DNA from: a virus
Virus record (IMG/VR): IMGVR_UViG_3300030102_002442
Coordinates: 1 to 35,708 of that record
Length of the DNA: 35,708 nucleotides
Strand: one strand, 5' to 3'
In this document: piece by piece, positions 30,301 to 35,708 of the stretch
Layout: each line of letters starts with the position of its first letter
Numbering within the stretch: the stretch's first letter is position 1
Notes under the pieces: generated by a model
Seen by the model: the letters and a program-made list of their open reading frames with translations, nothing else
Databases searched by the model: none
Told to the model about the DNA's origin: nothing
Translations under genes and position numbers: made by a program

Positions 30301-32699
30301 CTTTTGATAATCAATCTCTAATGATTGGTGATGGTGACGATTTAAGAATGCGACACAATGGTTCTAATAGTTTTGTAGAAAACATAACTGGTCATTTCTT
30401 TTTTGATGGCTTATCTCACGGAAGTAAAATGCAATTTTCTACTCAAGATAGTAGTGGTACTAAAGCGTATGTATTAAATATAACTGGAAATAATCATAGA
30501 GTTGGAATTGGTGCAACATCACCATCAACTAAATTAGAAATTAAAGACACAAGACCAGTATTAAGAATAACTGATGATTCATCAGGAACTGCTGATACAG
30601 CAATAGGTACAATAGAATTTTATTCAGAAGATACTTCAGGTAATTATCCTGCTGTTGGTGCATCTATAAAAGCTATGACAGAATCATCCTTTGGTTCAGG
30701 ACACGGATTAGCATTCTTAACAAACGGAGATTCTGCAAGTCCTACCGAAAAAATGAGAATTACAGATGGTGGCGATGTCGGCATAGGAACTTCATCACCT
30801 GCATATAAATTACAAGTTTCAGGTGGAGATATTGCAATAGATGTTGGAGAAAGTCTTTATTTTGGTGGTGGTAATCACACTTACATTTCAGAAGATATTG
30901 ATGATAGATTAAGATTCTTTACTGGTGGTGCTGAGTTTATGAGATTTACTGAAAGTGGCTCAGATACTATCAACTTATATCACGACACATATTTTTCAGA
31001 TAGAGCTTTATTTGATGGTGGAAACTTTAGTGTGCAACACGATTCTAATCACGCATATATATCAAATAATAGTGGGAATATGTACATTAGACAACAAACC
31101 GATGATGGCGACTTAGTTATTATGTGTGATGATGGTAGTGGTAATAATGCTGCTTACATAACATTAGATGGTAGCACAGGACACTTAAACTTAACACCAC
31201 CTAATAATGTCGGTATAGGAACTTCATCACCTGATGCTAAGCTCGAAGTTGTAGATGATAATGGGATTCATCTTACTTCAGCGACTGCAGGAAGAACTTT
31301 AATAATAAAACCAAGTCCAAGTGGTGCAGTCCACGAATTTGAAAGTGACAACACAGCAGCAGGTTATCAATTTTCTAATAATTCTGGTGTATTAATGAAA
31401 ATACAATCAGATGGTAATGTCGGCATAGGAGCTAACTCTCCTGGAAGTGAATTACACATTGGAACTGGAGATGCCAATAGACATATTAAAATATCTGACA
31501 ATAGGGCTATGTTTGGTTACTTTGGTAATTGTGCAGTAGTTCAAGGTGGTAATACAAAAGGAATAAAATTTAATACTAATACAGATACATTTGGTAGTAA
31601 TACAAGAATGACTATTACTTCCGCAGGAAATGTCGGCATAGGAACTGACTCACCTGCAAGTAAGCTACACATTGTTGAAGGAAACTTAGGAGCACATATA
31701 AGACTTTCACACACCACATCTGATAATACAACTAAATATGGTGCTTATCTTGGTTCACATTATACCAATTCAGAAGAACCAGTAGCTGGAATGTTAATTA
31801 CATCAGGTTCTTCATCTGCTACTGGTAATTCAGTAATTATTGGTGGTGGAGTTAGTGCTGCAAATGCAGCTAATACAGTAGCATTTTACACAGCACCTAA
31901 TAAAACCACATTAACTGGTACTGAAAAAATGAGAATTGACAATTCAGGTAATGTCGGTATAGGAACTACATCACCAAGCTTCGCATTAGATGTCAATGGA
32001 AGTTTTAGATACTTTGCTAATGGAAGTGCTGTTTTACGAACAGAATCAACAGCAAGTGGATTTGGTGCTTACAATAGATTAATTACTACTACCAATACTT
32101 ATGATTTATATGCTTTAAATGGAGATTTTTATATTGATGAAAATGGTGTAGCAACAAGATTTATTATTAAAGATAGCACAGGTAATGTTGGTATAGGAAC
32201 TACATCACCTTCATTTAAATTAGATGTAACACAAGCAAATAACACAGTTGGTATTAGAACAACTGATGGTACATCAGAAGGTGCAATTGGTATCGATGCA
32301 AGTGCTAATGTATTTATGGGAACTCGTTCTAATCATAATCTTGTCATCAGAACAAATAATGCTGAAAGAATGCGAATAGATAGTCAGGGTAATATGAGAT
32401 TCTCAGATAATGGAACAAATCCAAGTGCTGCAGCAAATATGGCATTTTTGTTTAACGATGGTGGAGAGTTGAAAGTATTAGATGAGTTAGGAAATACCAC
32501 AACTATCTCACCACACAATTTTGAATTAATACCTGATGGAGCATCAGAAGATATGGCGTTTGCTTATCATTCTACCAGACATACACCAGAGGGTAAATTA
32601 AAAAAAGTCAATGTCGATATGATGAAATTGGCAAGATTAGTAGAACAACTTACTGGCGAGAAGCTAGTATATATTGAAGAAGGAGAAAAAGATGGCTAA
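27303..32699 (+). CDS. Tail fibre / receptor-binding protein
   Basis: A 1798-residue repetitive fibre. Near the N-terminus (about 36-105) are five tandem 15-residue units of the type TAEINILDGVTAT. Residues about 210-400 carry DHSKLDGIEASA repeats. In the middle are units L-x-IG-x-DL-x-x-xH (LKLGTGEDLQLYHDGSNNYI and others). The C-terminal third has seven VGIGTxSPxxKLxV units, typical of cyanophage and pelagiphage fibres. The C-terminal MAFAYHSTRHTPEGKLKK motif is shared by such fibres as well. It would bind the host receptor. It overlaps the following gene by eight bases. Confidence 0.85.
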   Translation: MANYTSTHTGAVIDASVTKVSSSGVTQADLSKLNAVTSSATELNLLDGVTATTAEINILDGVTATAAEINILDGVTSTTAELNILDGVTSTATELNLLDGVTGGTVSASLAVVVDSNKDIGTFRNLTLSGNLNAGAIVSSGDVTIDADGADLILKDGGTEYGRLSNVLGGLTLKSGSSAANAIIFSTDGNAIFAGSIAAPSLDISGDVDIDGTLETDALTINGVASVPFESADHSKLDGIEASATADQTASEIRTLVDSASDSNVFTDDDHSKLDGIEASADVTDATNVTAAGALMDSELTSIADVKALDQSVISGASPTFGTANMSDASNKRFMTDAQETKLDSVESNADVTDTTNVTAAGAVMDSEVTDLDGIKSLTVPNSTTISTFGASLVDDASASAARTTLGVDAAGTDNSTDVTLVTSSHDYLSLSGQAITLGTIDIGDDTNLAGGTGIDLTGDTLSIDSTVATLTGSQTLTNKTIESPTFTGDINFTDATSPSLTITDSTNTAKLRLTATDTTTDIGSVSDHKVNFRYNNDIRVQLEDSIFRVNAGSDDMNFVVKDTSGVSIIHADAALSRIGIRDGSPSYTLDVNGTGRFTGALQLDDNLTVTGDLTVNGTTTTVNQTNLDVSDNIIGLNRGASTNANDSGLIIERGSTGDNAAIIWDESADKFTLGTTTSTPSATGNLSVSTGTLVANLEGNADTATTLTGLTSTVSELNFVDGVTSNIQTQIDALPDTAGTGIDISSTTISVDVSDFMTNGASGRVLQATGADTMAASTNVNIDGNHLKLIDDGRLKLGTGEDLQLYHDGSNNYIDSITSDQDLYIRVNDGGSTTTAMIFDASEIGRVKIPNDDQQLTIGAGQDLRFYHTNNTSNIANFTGGLTINNAGAGSMVIKNTSNNEDMFFNVVDDSVTKTAIRIDASDGVRVKLPNDNQKLSIGESNDLELFHQSGNSIIKNVTGQLILMNSAQDQDMAFQVNDGGSIQSALRLRASDKAVRLPFDNQSLMIGDGDDLRMRHNGSNSFVENITGHFFFDGLSHGSKMQFSTQDSSGTKAYVLNITGNNHRVGIGATSPSTKLEIKDTRPVLRITDDSSGTADTAIGTIEFYSEDTSGNYPAVGASIKAMTESSFGSGHGLAFLTNGDSASPTEKMRITDGGDVGIGTSSPAYKLQVSGGDIAIDVGESLYFGGGNHTYISEDIDDRLRFFTGGAEFMRFTESGSDTINLYHDTYFSDRALFDGGNFSVQHDSNHAYISNNSGNMYIRQQTDDGDLVIMCDDGSGNNAAYITLDGSTGHLNLTPPNNVGIGTSSPDAKLEVVDDNGIHLTSATAGRTLIIKPSPSGAVHEFESDNTAAGYQFSNNSGVLMKIQSDGNVGIGANSPGSELHIGTGDANRHIKISDNRAMFGYFGNCAVVQGGNTKGIKFNTNTDTFGSNTRMTITSAGNVGIGTDSPASKLHIVEGNLGAHIRLSHTTSDNTTKYGAYLGSHYTNSEEPVAGMLITSGSSSATGNSVIIGGGVSAANAANTVAFYTAPNKTTLTGTEKMRIDNSGNVGIGTTSPSFALDVNGSFRYFANGSAVLRTESTASGFGAYNRLITTTNTYDLYALNGDFYIDENGVATRFIIKDSTGNVGIGTTSPSFKLDVTQANNTVGIRTTDGTSEGAIGIDASANVFMGTRSNHNLVIRTNNAERMRIDSQGNMRFSDNGTNPSAAANMAFLFNDGGELKVLDELGNTTTISPHNFELIPDGASEDMAFAYHSTRHTPEGKLKKVNVDMMKLARLVEQLTGEKLVYIEEGEKDG
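27420..27611 (+). repeat. Tandem LDGVT-coding repeats in the fibre gene
   Basis: Four to five 45-base units coding (T)AEINILDGVTAT variants. The codons differ between units, so they are old or selected for protein sequence. Confidence 0.8.
30499..32233 (+). repeat. VGIGTxSP repeat series in the fibre gene
   Basis: Seven copies of VGIG(T/A)xSPxxxL, spaced roughly 110-450 bases. Adjacent DNA includes the near-identical AATGTCGGCATAGGAAC, which may promote recombination between units and change fibre length. Confidence 0.75.
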
Positions 32700-32937
32700 A
32701 GTAATTTCAGAAAAAGCAGTAGAAGTATCTTCAGTTGAGCAACCAAAAATGGTTGAAATCAAAATGATGCGTACAATGAAAGACGCTTCAGGTAAAGATG
32801 TGGAAGTAGTTGATTATGTTGATGTAAAATCAGTAGATGAAGCAATTTCACAAGCAGAAGAAAGAAAAGCAAGTCTTGAAGCACAAGTAGTTGAACTAGA
32901 TGCTGAATTAGTAGATCTAAAAGCAATTAAGGGGTAA
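32692..32937 (+). CDS. Small acidic coiled-coil protein (copy 2)
   Basis: An 81-residue homologue of the gene at 8. The start ATG at 32692 has GGAG upstream and overlaps the fibre stop. The first 24 codons match the copy at 8 exactly, and then many residues differ (for example MMRTMKDASGKDVEVVDYVD). See the discussion of the duplicated module. Confidence 0.75.
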   Translation: MAKVISEKAVEVSSVEQPKMVEIKMMRTMKDASGKDVEVVDYVDVKSVDEAISQAEERKASLEAQVVELDAELVDLKAIKG

Positions 32938-32939
32938 TC

Positions 32940-33212
32940 GTGGCTATTACATACAGGGGAATACGCTTTAGTGGATATAATAAGCCAAAGCGTACCCCTA
33001 AACACCCTAAGAAATCACACGCTGTATTAGCAAAGTCAGGTGGAAAGATTAGACTGATTAGATTTGGGCAACAAGGCGTACGAGGAGCAGGAAAGAATCC
33101 TAGAACTGCTGCACAAAGAGCTAGGAGGAGATCGTTTAAAGCTAGACACAGAAAAAACATCGCTAGAGGTAAGATGAGTGCTGCTTACTGGGCGAATAAA
33201 GTAAAATGGTAA
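32940..33212 (+). CDS. Small basic phage protein (DUF6321-like, copy 2)
   Basis: 90 residues, also from GTG. It keeps FGQQGVRGAGKNP and MSAAYWANKVKW. Differences lie mainly in charged surface positions. Confidence 0.8.
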   Translation: MAITYRGIRFSGYNKPKRTPKHPKKSHAVLAKSGGKIRLIRFGQQGVRGAGKNPRTAAQRARRRSFKARHRKNIARGKMSAAYWANKVKW

Positions 33213-33222
33213 AGGATTAAAA

Positions 33223-33519
33223 ATGGAAGTTGGAAAAGATACAAAATTTACACTAAGTATAGAAACTGCCGTTAGTATTGGTGTCACAATATTTATGGTA
33301 GTGGGGTTATGGTTTAATCTACAAGCTGATATACAAGAAGCCAAAGAGCTTCCTGAACCACCAGTTAGTAGAACAGAATATGATTTGAAAGATCAGATGA
33401 TTCGTAATAGTATTATGAATACAGAAGATAAAGTTGAAAAGTTAGAAGAAAAAGTAGATGACATTAAAGAGGATACTCGCAGTATTAATAAAACTCTACT
33501 TGATATGAATAATAATTAA
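33223..33519 (+). CDS. Membrane-anchored coiled-coil protein (copy 2)
   Basis: 98 residues. TM and linker are nearly identical to the copy at 538 (SVNT: TAVSIGVTIFMVVGLWFNLQ); the C-terminal coiled coil is also conserved. SD AAAGG. Confidence 0.75.
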   Translation: MEVGKDTKFTLSIETAVSIGVTIFMVVGLWFNLQADIQEAKELPEPPVSRTEYDLKDQMIRNSIMNTEDKVEKLEEKVDDIKEDTRSINKTLLDMNNN

Positions 33520-33533
33520 TATGAGGTACAAAG

Positions 33534-33914
33534 ATGAATTATTACTATGGTATGGTATGGTTGCTTGGATTATTGTTATGGCAATCGCCCTTATACTCGC
33601 AGTCAGTTAATTTAGATAGTTTCCAAAAAATACAACTTATGAGTTTAGAAGATTGTGCAGTAGTACAAGTAAATGCTTCTTGGAATTACGCAAATAGACT
33701 GAAAATTGAAAAATTAAAAGATTGTTACATAGCAGAAATTGATCTTGCTAATAAAAATATCGGTGCAGTTATTCAAAAAGAGTGGAATATTAAAACAGTT
33801 CCTACTATAATTATATTAGAAAAAGGTAAGGAAGTAATGAGATTTGAGGCAGGAATATCAATGAGATTTAACGAGGACGAAGTTCTAAAAAAAATTAAAG
33901 AGGAAATACAATGA
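33534..33914 (+). CDS. Secreted thioredoxin-fold protein lacking CxxC (copy 2)
   Basis: 126 residues. The signal-like N-terminus is almost unchanged from copy 1, while the following 15 residues are rewritten. It keeps VNASWN and VPT and again has no CxxC, so the absence of redox Cys is conserved, not a mutation. It overlaps the next start by ATGA. Confidence 0.75.
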   Translation: MNYYYGMVWLLGLLLWQSPLYSQSVNLDSFQKIQLMSLEDCAVVQVNASWNYANRLKIEKLKDCYIAEIDLANKNIGAVIQKEWNIKTVPTIIILEKGKEVMRFEAGISMRFNEDEVLKKIKEEIQ

Positions 33915-34012
33915 AACGCAAAATGAAAAAAAAGAAAAAAGGTTTAACAGCTAAACAAAAAAAATTACCAATGGCTTTACAAAAAGCGATACTAAAAAAG
34001 ATGCGTAAGTAA
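33911..34012 (+). CDS. 33-residue polybasic microprotein absent from copy 1
   Basis: MKRKMKKKKKGLTAKQKKLP then 13 residues, about half Lys/Arg. It starts in an ATGA overlap and stops in a TAATG overlap, so it is a full coupled gene. Copy 1 lacks it, with the flanking genes joined directly at 1232. Confidence 0.6.
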   Translation: MKRKMKKKKKGLTAKQKKLPMALQKAILKKMRK

Positions 34013-34200
34013 TGCCTAGAAAAAAGAAAAGAAAATCGAGAGTCAATCAAGCAGGTAATTATACTAAACCTGCGCTTAGAAAGCGTCTATTTCAAAAAAT
34101 CCTTAGAGGAAATAAAGGTGGTAATCCTGGACAATGGAGTGCTAGAAAAGCACAGATGTTAGCACTCGCCTACAAACGAGCAGGTGGTGGTTATAGATAA
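34012..34200 (+). CDS. Small Arg/Lys-rich phage protein (copy 2)
   Basis: 62 residues, MPRKKKRKSRVNQAGNYTKP onward; it keeps NPGQWSARKAQMLALAYKRA and GGGYR. The start shares a base with the preceding stop. Confidence 0.75.
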   Translation: MPRKKKRKSRVNQAGNYTKPALRKRLFQKILRGNKGGNPGQWSARKAQMLALAYKRAGGGYR

Positions 34201-34439
34201 TGGCTCTCAAGAAATCACAGAAAAGTCTGCGTAGGTGGACAAAACAAAAATGGCGTACCAAATCTGGTAAACCTTCTAAAAAAACTGGTGAAAGATATTT
34301 GCCTGAACGACTGTTAAAAGCAATGACTAAATCAGAATACGCATACGAAACTCGCAAGAAAAGAAAAGCAACCAAAGCAGGTAAGCAACGAGCTAAGTAT
34401 TCTGCTAAAACAAGAAAAAGAATGCGTAGATATACATAA
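34200..34439 (+). CDS. Small basic phage protein (DUF5872-like, copy 2)
   Basis: 79 residues; 74 are identical to the copy at 1414. Confidence 0.8.
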   Translation: MALKKSQKSLRRWTKQKWRTKSGKPSKKTGERYLPERLLKAMTKSEYAYETRKKRKATKAGKQRAKYSAKTRKRMRRYT

Positions 34440-34445
34440 TTTGTT

Positions 34446-34475
34446 ATATTCAGTATTATTAAACATACTGGAGGA
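34446..34475 (+). promoter_or_regulatory. Conserved hairpin abutting the SD (copy 2)
   Basis: Same CAGTAT/ATACTG stem next to GGAGG as at 1665-1684; one loop base differs. Confidence 0.5.
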
Positions 34476-34478
34476 CAA

Positions 34479-34706
34479 ATGTCTAAAGAAACAAAACAAG
34501 ATGAATTTAAAGTACTGCTAGAAGATGGCAAAGAAATAAAATTTGACGATCTAAAAGACGAGCAAAAAATAATGGTAAATCAAATCAGAGATTTAGATAT
34601 ACAGCTCGGCAGAATGAATTTTCAAGCACAACAACTTCAAGCTGCAAAGAATCACTTTTCTGCAGAACTTAATTCTTCTTTGAAAGAAGAGAAGGAAGAT
34701 GCCTAA
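34479..34706 (+). CDS. Coiled-coil protein upstream of holin (copy 2)
   Basis: 75 residues, homologous to the gene at 1693; same overlap with the holin gene. Changes are mostly conservative. Confidence 0.75.
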   Translation: MSKETKQDEFKVLLEDGKEIKFDDLKDEQKIMVNQIRDLDIQLGRMNFQAQQLQAAKNHFSAELNSSLKEEKEDA

Positions 34707-35070
34707 GTTAAATGTAGTCGCAGGTATCATAGATAAAGTAGCAGATAAAATCGATGACTTTACTCTTGACAAAGCAGAAAAAGCAGAACTTATACAACAG
34801 ATTAACAAAGCTCAAATCGAGGTTAATAAAGTTGAAGCCAATAGCAGTAGTTTATTTGTTGCAGGTTGGCGTCCTTTTGTTGGTTGGACTTGTGGAGTAG
34901 CACTATGTTATCACTTCGTACTACAACCCTTCTTACTTTTTCTGTTACATTCATTTGGCTATCAAGTGGATTTACCAGTATTCGATATGACAACTCTCAC
35001 GACAATACTTCTGGGTATGCTCGGTCTTGGGGGAATGCGTTCATTCGAAAAAGTGAAGCGATCAGCGTAA
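34699..35070 (+). CDS. Holin of the 3-TM superfamily (copy 2)
   Basis: 123 residues; the membrane part is nearly identical to that at 1913. It keeps GWRPFVGW and GMLGLGGMRSFEK. Confidence 0.85.
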   Translation: MPKLNVVAGIIDKVADKIDDFTLDKAEKAELIQQINKAQIEVNKVEANSSSLFVAGWRPFVGWTCGVALCYHFVLQPFLLFLLHSFGYQVDLPVFDMTTLTTILLGMLGLGGMRSFEKVKRSA

Positions 35071-35543
35071 TGGAATTTAACGAAATCATTGAGAAAGTCC
35101 TCGAACACGAAGGGGGTTATGTCAATGATAAAGATGATTTAGGTGGGGAAACAAAGTATGGTATAACCAAACGATTCTATCCTCACCTCGACATCAAGAA
35201 CTTAACTAGGGAACAAGCAAAAGAAATTTATTATCAAGACTATTGGATTCCTTCCAAAGCGTCTAAACTTCCTGCAGATTTACGATACGCTTACTTTGAT
35301 TGCGTTGTAAATACTGGACAATATCGTGCAGTAAAAATATTACAACAAGCGTGTAATAATAAAAATACATTTGATATTAAAGAGGACGGCAAGATTGGAG
35401 CAGCAACTATTTCTGCTTGTAAAAAATTAGAAGCAGATAGATTTATTTCATATAGAATTTTATTCTATTCTTTGCTAATTTCTGATAACCCCACACAAGA
35501 AAAATTTTGGTATGGGTGGTACAAAAGAGCTAAAGGAGAATAG
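35070..35543 (+). CDS. Endolysin, GH108-type (copy 2)
   Basis: 157 residues with the same EGGYVND signature and start. About nine substitutions from copy 1, among them the segment SKASKLPADLRYAYF. Confidence 0.9.
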   Translation: MEFNEIIEKVLEHEGGYVNDKDDLGGETKYGITKRFYPHLDIKNLTREQAKEIYYQDYWIPSKASKLPADLRYAYFDCVVNTGQYRAVKILQQACNNKNTFDIKEDGKIGAATISACKKLEADRFISYRILFYSLLISDNPTQEKFWYGWYKRAKGE

Positions 35544-35708
35544 ATGCCTACATACATTACAGCTAGAGATTTAAAAGATACTTTTCCTAACTTAGATGAG
35601 TTTGACACAAAGAAACCTGTCTATGGTTGGGTGGCAGAATCTACAAATAGATATGTGTCACACGACTCTGGATTGGTAACTGTTCTTTTTGCAGACGGAA
35701 AAGATTTA
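35544..35708 (+). CDS. Head-tail adaptor, 5' part only (copy 2)
   Basis: 55 codons running off the window edge, beginning MPTYITARDLKDTFPNLDEF. It matches the gene at 2758, about 80 percent at protein level by eye. It shows that the duplicated stretch continues into the structural genes and is not just a lysis cassette. Confidence 0.7.
   Translation, partial: MPTYITARDLKDTFPNLDEFDTKKPVYGWVAESTNRYVSHDSGLVTVLFADGKDL

Noticed and set aside
1-35708. Direct terminal repeat (T7-like) at the ends of the window
   Set aside because: The two copies are diverged, differ by a gene insertion, and are identical only for the first 79 bases. Terminal repeats would be identical.

Overview
The window is an A+T-rich tailed-phage (Caudoviricetes) sequence, most likely from an uncultivated aquatic phage. 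It encodes terminase, portal, HK97-type capsid, tail tube, a 732-residue tape measure and lysis genes. The tape measure and the lack of a contractile sheath gene point to a siphovirus. Several short basic protein families seen here are common in aquatic phage metagenomes. I see no integrase, DNA polymerase, tRNA, IS element or CRISPR array.

Layout. (1) 1-2757, plus strand: a string of small genes (basic proteins, a membrane/coiled-coil protein, a secreted thioredoxin-fold protein), a 3-TM-type holin and a GH108-type endolysin. (2) 2758-11436, plus: head-tail adaptor, neck/tail completion, tail tube, tail chaperones with a likely -1 frameshift, tape measure and distal tail proteins. (3) 11437-16833, minus: replication/recombination genes (replication initiator, candidate annealing protein, nuclease-like protein, zinc-ribbon metallophosphoesterase), Cro-like regulators and several microproteins. 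(4) 17063-19747, minus: eight small early genes, seven of which have the same kind of leader, a variable-sequence hairpin followed by AACCTA(A)YGGAGG. (5) 19748-20456: control region with tandem promoters, a structured leader, four near-palindromic AATTATACATAATTC repeats and a parS-like site. (6) 20457-22301, plus: an FmdB-like zinc ribbon, a chain of basic microproteins, a small membrane protein and the small terminase subunit. (7) 22273-25724, minus: virion morphogenesis protein, portal and large terminase. (8) 25793-32699, plus: scaffold, major capsid protein and a 1798-residue tail fibre. (9) 32692-35708: a second, diverged copy of the module at 1-2922, in the same order and running off the end.

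The window therefore holds one genome equivalent (about 32.7 kb if circular) followed by about 3 kb of a relative. The first 79 bases are repeated exactly at 32685-32763 and then the copies diverge. That looks more like a strain-variant assembly join (or a hybrid concatemer) than a terminal repeat.

The most unusual signal is three near-perfect copies of the bacterial chromosomal parS palindrome (GTTTCACGTGAAAC or GTTCCACGTGAAAC) within 1.75 kb at 18322, 19488 and 20048. They lie beside the putative origin/control region, and no ParA or ParB is encoded here. Two of them form the stem of an inter-gene hairpin. This suggests the phage uses the host ParB/centromere system, alone or together with an RNA role.
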